Origin: Microcaldota archaeon
GTDB taxonomy: Archaea > Micrarchaeota > Micrarchaeia > Micrarchaeales > Micrarchaeaceae
Direction of reading: 5' to 3'
NCBI GenBank assembly: GCA_021810105.1
Contig: JAJZJM010000003.1
Span: forward strand, 62,001-126,000
DNA length: 64,000 nt
The notes under the pieces are model-generated. The model was not told the origin of the DNA and searched no databases. It saw nothing but the letters and a program-made list of their open reading frames with translations. Numbering within the stretch: the stretch's first letter is position 1; every line of letters starts with the position of its first letter. Of the stretch, positions 41,544 to 50,258 are shown piece by piece. Both the position numbers and the translations under genes were made by a program.

Positions 41544-42446
41544 CTACTCCTTTTCAGAAAGGAAAAGAAGTATCGCCTTCGCGATAAGGAGCTTATTCTT
41601 CGCCTGCTCCCACACTATGCTCCTGTCTCCATCTATAACGTCTGCTGTGATCTCCTCTCCTCTATGGGCCGGCAAGCAGTGCATGACCAATGCTTTTTGG
41701 GATGCATAAGACAGTGCCTTGCTGTTTAATTGGTATGGGGCAAACAACTTTCTCCTCCTTTCAGCATCGGCCTCTTCGCCCATGCTTACAAAAGTGTCTG
41801 TGTATACTATATCCGCATCGTCCAATCCCTCCTCTATTGAATCATAATAGTGCCATACTTTGCTGTACTCCCTGGCTTTATTAAAATAGGTGACATTTGG
41901 GCTCTGTTCCTTCGGTCCTATAAGGGCAACCTCTGCTCCAAGCTTTGCTGCAGTTATCATCAGGGAATTTGCTGTGTTTGTTGCTATGTCCCCCATGAAT
42001 GCAATCTTTACATCACGCAGGTTTCCAAAGTGCTGTTTTATAGTGTATACGTCAGTCAAAGCCTGTGTGGGGTGTTCAAGGTCACTCAAAGCATTTATCA
42101 CAGGAGAAGATGAGTTTTCCGCCATCTCTAAAATATCAGAATGCTTGAACATCCTGGCAGCTATGAAATCGCAATAACTACTAAGAACCTTTGCCGTGTC
42201 CGATATCGTTTCCCCGCGCTTTACCTGGGACGAGGCAGCATCTATATATATAGGTACTCCTCCGAGCTGTATTATAGCAGTCTCAAAAGAGACTCTCGTC
42301 CTTGTAGACGGCTTCTCAAAAAACAATGTGAGTGTGGCATGCTCCTTAAGAGAAACTTCGGATTTGTTCTCTGTAAGGTTATCAGCAATATTCAATATCT
42401 TGTTTATATCTTCTTTCGACAGGTCTTCAGAGCTTACAAAGTTCAT
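41544..42446 (-). CDS. argF: Ornithine carbamoyltransferase
   Basis: Condenses carbamoyl phosphate and ornithine to citrulline. The carbamoyl-phosphate site STRTRVSFE, the HPTQALTDV loop, the ornithine-binding DTFVSMG and the C-terminal MHCLPAHRGEEIT are intact. Length (300) is normal. No other arginine gene is in the window, so the route could be biosynthetic or the reverse (arginine deiminase pathway). It abuts the preceding gene with no spacer. Confidence 0.93.
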   Translation of the reverse strand: MNFVSSEDLSKEDINKILNIADNLTENKSEVSLKEHATLTLFFEKPSTRTRVSFETAIIQLGGVPIYIDAASSQVKRGETISDTAKVLSSYCDFIAARMFKHSDILEMAENSSSPVINALSDLEHPTQALTDVYTIKQHFGNLRDVKIAFMGDIATNTANSLMITAAKLGAEVALIGPKEQSPNVTYFNKAREYSKVWHYYDSIEEGLDDADIVYTDTFVSMGEEADAERRRKLFAPYQLNSKALSYASQKALVMHCLPAHRGEEITADVIDGDRSIVWEQAKNKLLIAKAILLFLSEKE

Positions 42447-42824
42447 TCAACCACCGAAAATTGCCCCCACCCCGGCATTTGCACGGTCCTCCTCATCTTT
42501 AACTATAGCATTAAATTTATCCTCTGCCTCTTTGGGTGCCTTTTTTGCAGTCTTGAAACTTTTCAGAAGCTTCTCTTGCGCCAAAACTAGGAAATCGTCG
42601 TTAGCCTTAAGATAGAGATAATATTTGCCCTCTGCCATCCCTAGTGCCCTGCTGTCTCTAAGGCTATACTCCTGTCTTGCAAATATTACATTTGCAAGCT
42701 TGTCACTGCCTAGCTTTTTCAGCTCTTCCTCGTTGAGTGCCTTGTCAAGATATGGGTCATACTCAAGAAACTTCTTAAGGGCCTCTACTTCTGAGGCATC
42801 AATCTCGTATACTGCTACAGGCAA
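42447..42824 (-). CDS. Hypothetical acidic/helical protein beside S8e
   Basis: Unrecognised. The 125-residue protein starts PVAVYEIDASEVEALKKFLE, is strongly helical and charged, and ends GVGAIFGG. The start (TTG, 42824) is 6 nt after S8e and the stop touches the ornithine carbamoyltransferase start. That puts it in an S8e-X-argF operon. Function unknown. Confidence 0.72.
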   Translation of the reverse strand: MPVAVYEIDASEVEALKKFLEYDPYLDKALNEEELKKLGSDKLANVIFARQEYSLRDSRALGMAEGKYYLYLKANDDFLVLAQEKLLKSFKTAKKAPKEAEDKFNAIVKDEEDRANAGVGAIFGG

Positions 42825-42830
42825 GATAAA

Positions 42831-43232
42831 TCACGCTTTTATAAGCTTAGCATTTATGCTTCCTTCTCTTCCAGGCCTGTTTATTACCTCTGCCTTCCCA
42901 GCTTCGGTATTTATTATTGTGCCTTTTGTTATTATGTTCTGCCTTGCAAAGTTCCTGTTGTCTTTAGATTCAAGGACTCCTGTTATCTTGGTTTTCTTAT
43001 AGCCTTCTTTGGTAAGCAGGTTAACAAAACCCGCACCTTTCAGCGCCATTCTTACAGATCCTCCTCTCATTCTGTGCGCTCTTACCGCATTCTCTCCAGC
43101 CATTTTAGTTGCTGAGAAATAACTGCCTATCTCTGCTCTCCTTTTATCTCTAGACTTTATGACTCTCCTTCCATTTCCAGCACCTTTGGTGTTGGACTTC
43201 ATGTGCATTTGCACTCCAAATTGGCTCATCAT
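42831..43232 (-). CDS. rps8e: 30S ribosomal protein S8e
   Basis: Matches archaeal S8e: NTKGAGNGRRVIKSRDKRRA, then VRAHRMRGGSVRMAL, and the C-terminal NRNFARQNIITKGTIINTEA with RPGREGSINAKLI. Length (133) is normal. Two ATGs are adjacent (43232 and 43229). The upstream ACTATAAATAGTTT (43275-43288) is a likely TATA with a leader of about 20 nt. Confidence 0.92.
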   Translation of the reverse strand: MMSQFGVQMHMKSNTKGAGNGRRVIKSRDKRRAEIGSYFSATKMAGENAVRAHRMRGGSVRMALKGAGFVNLLTKEGYKKTKITGVLESKDNRNFARQNIITKGTIINTEAGKAEVINRPGREGSINAKLIKA

Positions 43233-43295
43233 ATCACTAACTAAATACAAAATAAGTAGGTTTAGATGATAAATTAAACTATTTATAGTTTTCCT

Positions 43296-43799
43296 TTACC
43301 TTCTGTACCAGGTTTCCAGAGGCGGTGAGCGCGTTGAGTGCCTCCTGAGAATATTTCTTGCATTAAGTCCCTCTTTTGAAAGGCATAATCCTTTTATCGG
43401 GCTCTCGCAGTGCTTTATAGATGTGCTCAAATACCATTCATAAAGCGGATTTTTGGAAATGCGCTTTGTAATTCTATCCAGAGTGTATACAGAGGGAAGG
43501 CCATGTTTCTCTAAAGCATATCGCAATTCTTTCAATGTTTTGATGTTCTCATGGCCCTCGGCATATACGAACAAGCTAAGAGGGTCAACGTTTCTATCAG
43601 GGGCTTCCACAATAAGCCTCAATCTTGCAGCAGGAGTTACAGTGAAATTAATTCCAGGGTTTCTGTTATATTCCTTTAGCTCAGCAATTTCGCGTAAAAT
43701 TACAGGTACATTACAAACTGTCTCCTCTACTCTATCTCTAATGAGTTTAGTAAAACGGTCTATAGGCCTTACAGCATGCATGTCTTCATTGTAAACCAT
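43296..43799 (-). CDS. Hypothetical basic protein
   Basis: Unrecognised 167-residue protein with many Arg and Lys (ILRRHSTRSPPLETWYRR at the end) and mixed secondary structure. Two Cys (KHCESPIKGLC) are close together. ATATTAAT at about 43823 puts a TATA at leaderless distance from ATG 43799. It is a single-gene unit. A nucleic-acid role would suit its charge, but that is a guess. Confidence 0.6.
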   Translation of the reverse strand: MVYNEDMHAVRPIDRFTKLIRDRVEETVCNVPVILREIAELKEYNRNPGINFTVTPAARLRLIVEAPDRNVDPLSLFVYAEGHENIKTLKELRYALEKHGLPSVYTLDRITKRISKNPLYEWYLSTSIKHCESPIKGLCLSKEGLNARNILRRHSTRSPPLETWYRR

Positions 43800-43960
43800 A
43801 TATTGGTTTGATTTTTTTAGATATTAATATGTTATTATTCCCAATTGAAATGTGCCAAAATTGAACAACCGATACGCAAAACCATAAAAAAAAAGAAATA
43901 GTTAATCCTCTCTAGATAAGTATTTATATTACAAACAACAAGGATTTCAATAAGGGGCAA

Positions 43961-44284
43961 ATGGCAACAATAAACGACTTTCAGGCTCTTGACATAAGAG
44001 TGGGCAAAATACTAGACGTTGTGGAATTAGATGCACGCAAACCCATGTATGGGTTGAAGATAGACCTCGGCGAATTGGGGGTAAAAAATATAGCCGCCGG
44101 GATAAAGGATGCTTATCCGAAAGAGGAACTGGTTGGCAAAAATGTTATTGTATTGGTAAACATAGAGCCGAAGAAGATTGCCAACTTTTTATCAGAAGGA
44201 ATGGTGCTTGCAGCTGAGAGCGAGGGAGTAATCTCTGTGCTCTTGAGCGACAAAGCGATAGCCCCCGGAAGCAAGGTGCGATGA
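43961..44284 (+). CDS. tRNA-binding domain protein (MetRS beta-type/CsaA-like)
   Basis: A 107-residue OB-fold of the EMAP-II/Trbp111 family: FQALDIRVGKILDVVELDAR, LKIDLGELGVKNIAAGIKDA, and VNIEPKKIANFLSEGMVLAA. In many bacteria and some archaea this domain is fused to MetRS or is its separate subunit. The MetRS in this window (45392-47029) lacks it, so it may act in trans. AAGGGGC precedes the ATG. The next gene starts 1 nt after its stop. Confidence 0.88.
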   Translation: MATINDFQALDIRVGKILDVVELDARKPMYGLKIDLGELGVKNIAAGIKDAYPKEELVGKNVIVLVNIEPKKIANFLSEGMVLAAESEGVISVLLSDKAIAPGSKVR

Positions 44285-44285
44285 T

Positions 44286-45287
44286 ATGGCAGATATATAT
44301 AAAATAAAAGATGAAGCGCAAGTCAAAGTGGATAAAAATACAATGAAAGCGATCTTAGAATACTGCATACGCGGATTGACGCCAATAAGGGAATTGACAG
44401 CGAATATCTGCATGATAAGGGATTTTGTCAAAGAGGAAGAGAGCATTGCAGAGAAAGACAAGGTCTTAATAGAAGAGACGATCCAATTCCTTAATAAAAA
44501 AAGAGACATAGAGGTAAAAAATGCAATGCCCAGATGGACCGGCACTGTTGCTGAACTGATGCCATCTCCTGCAGAGTGCGCAAGGTTGATAGAATCCTAT
44601 TTTTCAGATATAGATGATATGATTGCAGAAGGAAGCAAAATAGCCTCAAATCCGAATGTAAAAGACACTATGCTAAAAACCGAGCTATACTCTATATTGA
44701 GAACAAAGTGGACCTCTTCCATGCTATTGATATCTGCTGTAATCAATAACGAATCTTACCCTATTCGGTACAGGTTGCCTTTAGCCCGCGGTATGATATC
44801 TGCAGACACTAATAACGCGGTTAACATAAAAAAAGTCCTAAATTCTGGAGTGTTTACCAAAAACATAACCGAGCTGCTCGAAATTGCTGAGTTAAGAATG
44901 TGCCTCAGGCTCCAAGATGCTTACAAATTTGTGGCATCAGTAAGTAATAACACTCAGGAAATCTATCATGCCCAAGAGAAACTTGAAGAGATAAAAGAAA
45001 ACATCCAATGGCTAAATGATAAACTCATAGGCCAAAACAAGAAAACAAATGATTTTTTAAGCGAATCAGAAGACAATGATCAAAGCGAACATGAGGGTGA
45101 AATTAGAAAGCTGCATGATAAAATGTTGAGCAAAGGAATGTCAAACAACGAAAGGTTCTTCGAGATAGAGCACAACATGGCTCTATTCAGCAAGCTATTT
45201 ACATATTTACAACTGGAGCAGCAGTACCATCAGGAAAATCGAAGTACAACCATATTCTTGAGGGATGACATAAACCGCAATAATTGA
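44286..45287 (+). CDS. Hypothetical helical protein with an in-frame continuation after TGA
   Basis: Unrecognised 333-residue protein, almost entirely helical and charged (EKDKVLIEETIQFLNKKRDI, HAQEKLEEIKENIQWLNDKL). It has no signal peptide or membrane segment. It begins directly after the tRNA-binding protein and is probably cotranscribed. The frame ends at TGA 45285-45287. It then stays open for 35 more codons to TAA 45393-45395, reading protein-like sequence (SLDEIFSDGQHQAELLFTKN). That may be a nonsense truncation, readthrough or chance. Confidence 0.7.
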   Translation: MADIYKIKDEAQVKVDKNTMKAILEYCIRGLTPIRELTANICMIRDFVKEEESIAEKDKVLIEETIQFLNKKRDIEVKNAMPRWTGTVAELMPSPAECARLIESYFSDIDDMIAEGSKIASNPNVKDTMLKTELYSILRTKWTSSMLLISAVINNESYPIRYRLPLARGMISADTNNAVNIKKVLNSGVFTKNITELLEIAELRMCLRLQDAYKFVASVSNNTQEIYHAQEKLEEIKENIQWLNDKLIGQNKKTNDFLSESEDNDQSEHEGEIRKLHDKMLSKGMSNNERFFEIEHNMALFSKLFTYLQLEQQYHQENRSTTIFLRDDINRNN

Positions 45288-45391
45288 AATGCGGTATCAA
45301 AGTTAATTGCAGATGGAAATGAAAAGCCCGGCTCACTTGATGAAATCTTTTCAGACGGTCAGCATCAGGCAGAGCTTTTGTTCACGAAGAA

Positions 45392-47029
45392 CTAACTAAG
45401 GTGCAATCCCTTCTTTTCATCGATTTTCTCAAAAAGCGGAAGAACCTCTTTTTCTGCGTTAAATACCGGCTTGCGCCTCAGCATTTCAAAATCCGGTTCA
45501 ATCTCGATTCCGAAATAAGATAATAACTCTGCGCTCTTTTTAGGCGTAAAAGGCCACAGGAGCACACCCAGAGAATAAACTATTGATAGCAAGTCGGATA
45601 ATTCCGAAGACAGTTCGGCGTGGTTTTTAGCATCCTTTATGCGCAACCACGGCTTTTGGTTTCCAATCAGCGAATTTCCCAGTGATGAAAGTTCAACTAT
45701 GGATTGGAGTGCCTCCCTCAGTGCAAAAGAGCCAAAACATTTCGTATATTTTTCAAATACCTGTTCAATCGCTTCTATTTCGGCAGGCAGCCTGCAGTCA
45801 AACTTTAGCAGCTTCGAATTCTCCTTTGTGAACTTCATAACCCTATTTATGAAGTTCCCCAAGTTATCGTTCATTACACCGTTTATTATTTGCACTGCAA
45901 GGCTATCAGAAAAATCTGTGTCTGCAGTTTCCGGGTACAGGTACATAAGAATAAACCTCCAATAATCAGCAGGAAGTATGTGTATTGCCTCCTCCATATC
46001 TATGCCAGACCCTTTGCTTTTGGAAAACTTAAGGCCCCTAGAAAGCAGATATTCAGATGCCCTTATTGTTGTCGGCATTGTAAAATTAATTCCGGAGCCT
46101 ATAAGTATCCCTGGCCATACCAAAGTGTGGAATTCGATATTATCTTTGCCCATAAAATGTATTATGCGGTTATTATCTCCCTTCCAATACTCCTCCCATC
46201 TCTTTTCATTCCATTCCTTGGTTATGCCTATATATCCTATAAGCGCGTCGAACCAAACATAGATGTTCTGATCCTCGTATCCCTTTTTTGGTACTGAGAA
46301 TCCCCATTTGGTATTTCTTGTTATGTCTCTGGGTTTAAGGCCCTCTTTTATGTAAGATATTGACTTGTTAACCGCATTTTTGCTCCAATGCTCTCCGGAG
46401 CGCCCGTTTATGAATGCGAGGATCTTATCCTGCAGCTTATCAAGGGCGAGCGCAAGGCTTTTCACCTTTTTGAATACAAGGTCTTTATTTCCGCATATGC
46501 TGCAATGCGGCTCAATAAGCTGCTGCGGTTCAAGCAGCCTTCCGCAATTTTCGCATTGGTTTCCCTTTGCGCTTTTATATCCGCAGTAAGGGCATTCGCC
46601 CTCTATAAGGGTATCCGCAAGATACATCTTGTTTGTATTGCAATATGGCATTGTGTTTTCTATTTCGACTATGTAAGAGTTGCGGTCAAGGGCCCCGAAT
46701 ATCTCATAAACAACGCTGCGGTTCTCTTCCGTATGGGTTTTTCCGTAATAAGTGAATGTACAATTGTATTTTGAAAATATGTCCTTCAGCCTGGCATGCA
46801 TTTTCTCGGAAAGCACATCCGGCGTGGTATTTGCCTTTATTGCAGTCGCTTCGCCAGAGGTCCCGTGCTGATCTGATCCGCAAATGAAGATCGCATCTTT
46901 CTTCTGCATTTTCAGGTATTTGTAATACACATCTGCAGGCAAAATAGATCCTACAAAATTGCCAAGGTGCGGAATCGAATAAGAGTAAGGTAGGGCTGCC
47001 GTAACCACTATTTTGCACTGATCTTCCAT
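45392..47029 (-). CDS. metG: Methionyl-tRNA synthetase
   Basis: Class I synthetase, ~545 residues. The HIGH-type motif is PHLGNFVGS, the connective peptide holds two zinc knuckles (CPYCGYKS ... CENCG and CSICG), and the KMSKS-type motif is KFSKSKGSGID. YVWFDALIGYIGI and HFMGKDNIEFHTLVWPG match archaeal MetRS. No C-terminal tRNA-binding domain follows the anticodon-binding helices. The ATG at 47029 is preferred over GTG 47038 because a TATA-like TACATATAATAG (47050-47061) fits a leaderless start. Confidence 0.95.
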   Translation of the reverse strand: MEDQCKIVVTAALPYSYSIPHLGNFVGSILPADVYYKYLKMQKKDAIFICGSDQHGTSGEATAIKANTTPDVLSEKMHARLKDIFSKYNCTFTYYGKTHTEENRSVVYEIFGALDRNSYIVEIENTMPYCNTNKMYLADTLIEGECPYCGYKSAKGNQCENCGRLLEPQQLIEPHCSICGNKDLVFKKVKSLALALDKLQDKILAFINGRSGEHWSKNAVNKSISYIKEGLKPRDITRNTKWGFSVPKKGYEDQNIYVWFDALIGYIGITKEWNEKRWEEYWKGDNNRIIHFMGKDNIEFHTLVWPGILIGSGINFTMPTTIRASEYLLSRGLKFSKSKGSGIDMEEAIHILPADYWRFILMYLYPETADTDFSDSLAVQIINGVMNDNLGNFINRVMKFTKENSKLLKFDCRLPAEIEAIEQVFEKYTKCFGSFALREALQSIVELSSLGNSLIGNQKPWLRIKDAKNHAELSSELSDLLSIVYSLGVLLWPFTPKKSAELLSYFGIEIEPDFEMLRRKPVFNAEKEVLPLFEKIDEKKGLHLS

Positions 47030-47150
47030 TACTACCACTAAACAGTTTCTATTATATGTAATAAAAAGGCGATATTACAATTAATACATTGAAGTGCAAT
47101 ATTATAAAAATTCGTATTGCGTACTTTACCTCTACTATTTTGGTGTTGAT

Positions 47151-49211
47151 TTGGATTCCGCCCTTGAGTCGCTGAAGGCTAAATTTGACGATTTCTTCGA
47201 AAGGTATTACTCAGAGGAGATAAGGTCTCTTATAGTCGCATTTCCGGATAAGAGATCTCTTCAGGTTGATTTTTCAGATATAATAAAATTTGATCCTGAG
47301 ATAGCCGAATCTCTAATCGAACAGCCAGACCCTGTGCTTGAGGCTGCGACAGAATCGCTTCGTGGCAAGATGTCAGACACAGATCTCTCAGGAAAGGAGG
47401 TTCATGTGCGAGTCTTCGGTCAGAATGTCAATACACCACTGGTTCAGGATGTAGGCTCTGCCCTGATAAGCAAAATGATAATGCTGGACGGGCTGATAGT
47501 CAAGCGATCAGAGATAAGCCCAATGGTGAAGGTGGGTTCGTACAAGTGTAGTTACTGCAGCACAGTATACAAAGTAAGATCCGGCAAGGATGAAATGCCT
47601 GAGTTTTGCCCAAGCTGCAAGAGGCGTTCTCTCAAGCAGGTTCCAGAGGAATCAGAGTTCATCAATCTGCAGAAGATAGCAGTCCAGGACCCGCTGGAAA
47701 AATTGAGAGGCAGCGCGCCAACATGGCAACTGGAGGTATGGATGGAAGACGATCTTGTAAACACTGTAATCCCGGGAGACAGGATCGAGCTTACCGGAAT
47801 ACTCAGGATAAGGCCCAGAAGGAATACCAGGGGCAAGCTGGAAAAGGACATATACTCTATGTTCTTGGATACGGTTTCTATTATACCAAAGCAGAAAGAA
47901 TTCGCAGAGCTTCAGATAAGTCCAGAGGATGAGAGGCTTATCAAGGAGCTCGGAAAAGACCCGAAGATATTCGATAAGCTTTCAAAATCCATAGCGCCGT
48001 CTATATACGGCCACGACGAGATAAAGAGAGCTGTAACCCTGCAGCTTTTCGGCGGAACTCCGAATAAGACGCTGATAGACGGGGGTCCTATAAGGTCCGA
48101 TATGCACATACTCCTAATAGGAGATCCAGGCAGTGCAAAAACAAGGATATTGCAATCCGTAGCTAGGCTAGTTCCAAAAGGAATATACGTAAGCGGAAAA
48201 TCAGTGACAGGAGGAGGCATGACTGCGGTAGCGGAGAGGGATGATTTCTCTGAAGGAGGGTGGACATTGAAAGCCGGAGCTCTTGTATTGGGGTCTGGAG
48301 GAACAGTGGCGATAGACGAATTCGATAAGGTAAATGACGAAGACAAGGCCGCCCTGCACGAAGCTCTAGAGTCCCAAACTATAAGCGTTGCAAAGGCCGG
48401 CATAATCGCAACGTTCACAGCAAAAACCGCAGTTCTGGCAGCTGCAAACCCAAAGTTCGGAAGATTCGACCAGAACAAATACCCTGCAGAGCAGTTCGAT
48501 ATTCCCCCTACGCTGCTCTCCAGATTTGACCTTGTATTTCCTATAAAAGACATAATGGATGAGGAGCTTGACAGAAATATAGCCCAGCACATACTCGTGC
48601 AGCACGGTGCAGCCGGAGCAGAGCTTTCTAATATAAAGGAATACGAGCAGGTTCAGAAGCCTCCTGTAGATGGCGAACTTGTAAGGAAGTATATAGCATA
48701 CGCTAAGAAAAACATCATCCCAAGGCTCTCCCAAGAGGCATCGAAGAAGATACAAGAATATTATCTAGAGCTTAGGAAGCTTGGGGCAAAGGAGGGCGTG
48801 ACTCCTATTACGCCAAGGCAGATAGAGGGCCTGATAAGAATGGCTGAGGCAAGCGCAAAGGCAAGGCTATGCAATACAGTGGAAATACAGGATGCAGATA
48901 TAGCAATCTCGCTCAACGAGTTCATGCTAAAGACTTTGGCTGTAGACAGATCCGGCAGGATGGATTTGGATGCCATAATAACAGGGATGCCGAGGGAGAA
49001 GGTTGACAGGATAAACATAATCTTGAATCTGATAAAGAAGCTGGAAGCCGAAGACGGTGCGGCAAAAACGCAGAAACTAGCCGAAGAGTCTGTAAAATCA
49101 GGGATAGATGTGGATTCCCTAAACAGATACCTTGTGGAACTGGAGAGGAGCGGAGATATATTCAGGCCAAAGCCCGGAATAGTAAAAATAATACGCCACG
49201 ATACAGAATAG
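47151..49211 (+). CDS. mcm: Replicative DNA helicase MCM
   Basis: Archaeal MCM, about 686 residues. The N-terminal domain has a zinc ribbon (CSYCSTVYK ... CPSCKRR) and beta-hairpin region. The AAA+ core has Walker A GDPGSAKTR, Walker B VAIDEFDKVNDEDKAALHE, sensor 1 AAANPKFGRFDQN and the arginine finger LLSRFDLVF. A C-terminal winged helix ends the protein. The TTG at 47151 has GG 9 nt upstream and gives the usual N-terminus (SALESLKAKFDDFFERYY). A GTG at 47094 would overlap a TATA-like element at 47101-47110. It diverges from MetRS. No intein. Confidence 0.95.
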   Translation: MDSALESLKAKFDDFFERYYSEEIRSLIVAFPDKRSLQVDFSDIIKFDPEIAESLIEQPDPVLEAATESLRGKMSDTDLSGKEVHVRVFGQNVNTPLVQDVGSALISKMIMLDGLIVKRSEISPMVKVGSYKCSYCSTVYKVRSGKDEMPEFCPSCKRRSLKQVPEESEFINLQKIAVQDPLEKLRGSAPTWQLEVWMEDDLVNTVIPGDRIELTGILRIRPRRNTRGKLEKDIYSMFLDTVSIIPKQKEFAELQISPEDERLIKELGKDPKIFDKLSKSIAPSIYGHDEIKRAVTLQLFGGTPNKTLIDGGPIRSDMHILLIGDPGSAKTRILQSVARLVPKGIYVSGKSVTGGGMTAVAERDDFSEGGWTLKAGALVLGSGGTVAIDEFDKVNDEDKAALHEALESQTISVAKAGIIATFTAKTAVLAAANPKFGRFDQNKYPAEQFDIPPTLLSRFDLVFPIKDIMDEELDRNIAQHILVQHGAAGAELSNIKEYEQVQKPPVDGELVRKYIAYAKKNIIPRLSQEASKKIQEYYLELRKLGAKEGVTPITPRQIEGLIRMAEASAKARLCNTVEIQDADIAISLNEFMLKTLAVDRSGRMDLDAIITGMPREKVDRINIILNLIKKLEAEDGAAKTQKLAEESVKSGIDVDSLNRYLVELERSGDIFRPKPGIVKIIRHDTE

Positions 49212-49230
49212 CAATAAATAAGGGGTAACC

Positions 49231-50214
49231 TTGCCATTACGAATGATAGAGACACGCCAGATACTTCAGATACTTGTTATGTTCATGATTGTGCAGTTCT
49301 TCGGACTGCTGCTCGCTAGCATGCTTTTTTCCGGAGCAACTTACCAGCAGGTGGTGAGCGCACAGGTTGTCTCATCAGCTACAGGCGTACTTTTCTATGC
49401 GATATATATAGTTGTGGTAGCAGCTGCACTTATGCTCATACTCAGAATTTACAAAGGGGACAAGCTGTTTATACTTATAGAAGGGGGAGTGGTTTTCCTT
49501 ACCGCATTTTTCGTTTTTCTGATAATCTCAGGTGAGCTAACAAGCAGCACGCTATTCACAGTATTCGGCACAGGAGTAACAACTAACTTCATAATCGGAG
49601 TCATTGCTGCCTTTGCCCTAGTGGTTGCGAAAAACAGGTGGCAATCATTGCGCAACACTACAGCGATAATCGCAAGTGTTGGCGTAGGGGTTGTCTTGGG
49701 GGTCAGTTTCGGTTTCATAGTCGCATTGATATTCATGGCTATAATCGCGGTATATGATTTCATAGCAGTCTTCATAACAAAGCATATGGTTACCATGGCA
49801 CAAGCGATGTCGTCAAGGAACCTTGCATTCCTAATCGGTGTAAACGAGATAGAGGCGATACCAAAAAGCGAATTCTCCAGCAGTCAGGTAAGAGAATTCA
49901 ATAAAGAGACCAAAGGGAAACTTACAGGCACAGTGAAGAAACTGTATATGCAAGGCCTTCTTCCGGTAGCAGCAAGAATTGAGCTTGGTACTGGAGACTT
50001 GGCTATACCATTGATGGTTGCAGTTTCAGCATACAGCGTCAACCTTAACTTTACTCTGAGCTTTTTTGTAATAGGCGGAGCTGTATTCGGGCTTATATTG
50101 ACAACATTCATACTAAGGAGATACAAGCGGGCGCTTCCAGCAATTCCGCCGCTCCTTTTCGGAGTTTTTGTAGGCGTAATTGCATACACGATTATATTTG
50201 GGATGCGAATCTAA
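49231..50214 (+). CDS. Presenilin/signal-peptide-peptidase-like aspartyl membrane protease
   Basis: A 327-residue protein with about nine hydrophobic segments. Catalytic Asp residues sit in the YD motif (AIIAVYDFIAVFITKHM) and the GxGD motif (IELGTGDLAIPLM), followed by a PAL-like PAIPPLLF. This is the archaeal presenilin-homologue arrangement (family A22). The loop between the two Asp segments is polar. The TTG at 49231 has GG 9 nt upstream; ATG 49243 is the alternative. It lies 19 nt after MCM and just before the Lon-like protease. Confidence 0.9.
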   Translation: MPLRMIETRQILQILVMFMIVQFFGLLLASMLFSGATYQQVVSAQVVSSATGVLFYAIYIVVVAAALMLILRIYKGDKLFILIEGGVVFLTAFFVFLIISGELTSSTLFTVFGTGVTTNFIIGVIAAFALVVAKNRWQSLRNTTAIIASVGVGVVLGVSFGFIVALIFMAIIAVYDFIAVFITKHMVTMAQAMSSRNLAFLIGVNEIEAIPKSEFSSSQVREFNKETKGKLTGTVKKLYMQGLLPVAARIELGTGDLAIPLMVAVSAYSVNLNFTLSFFVIGGAVFGLILTTFILRRYKRALPAIPPLLFGVFVGVIAYTIIFGMRI

Positions 50215-50258
50215 AAGAAAGTAATTTATACATGTATGGGAAAAATAAATGGGGTAAA

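Noticed and set aside
47094-47150. GTG start at 47094 for MCM
   Set aside because: The extra residues are hydrophobic/Tyr-rich and unlike MCM, and they cover a TATA-like element. TTG 47151 has GG at -9.
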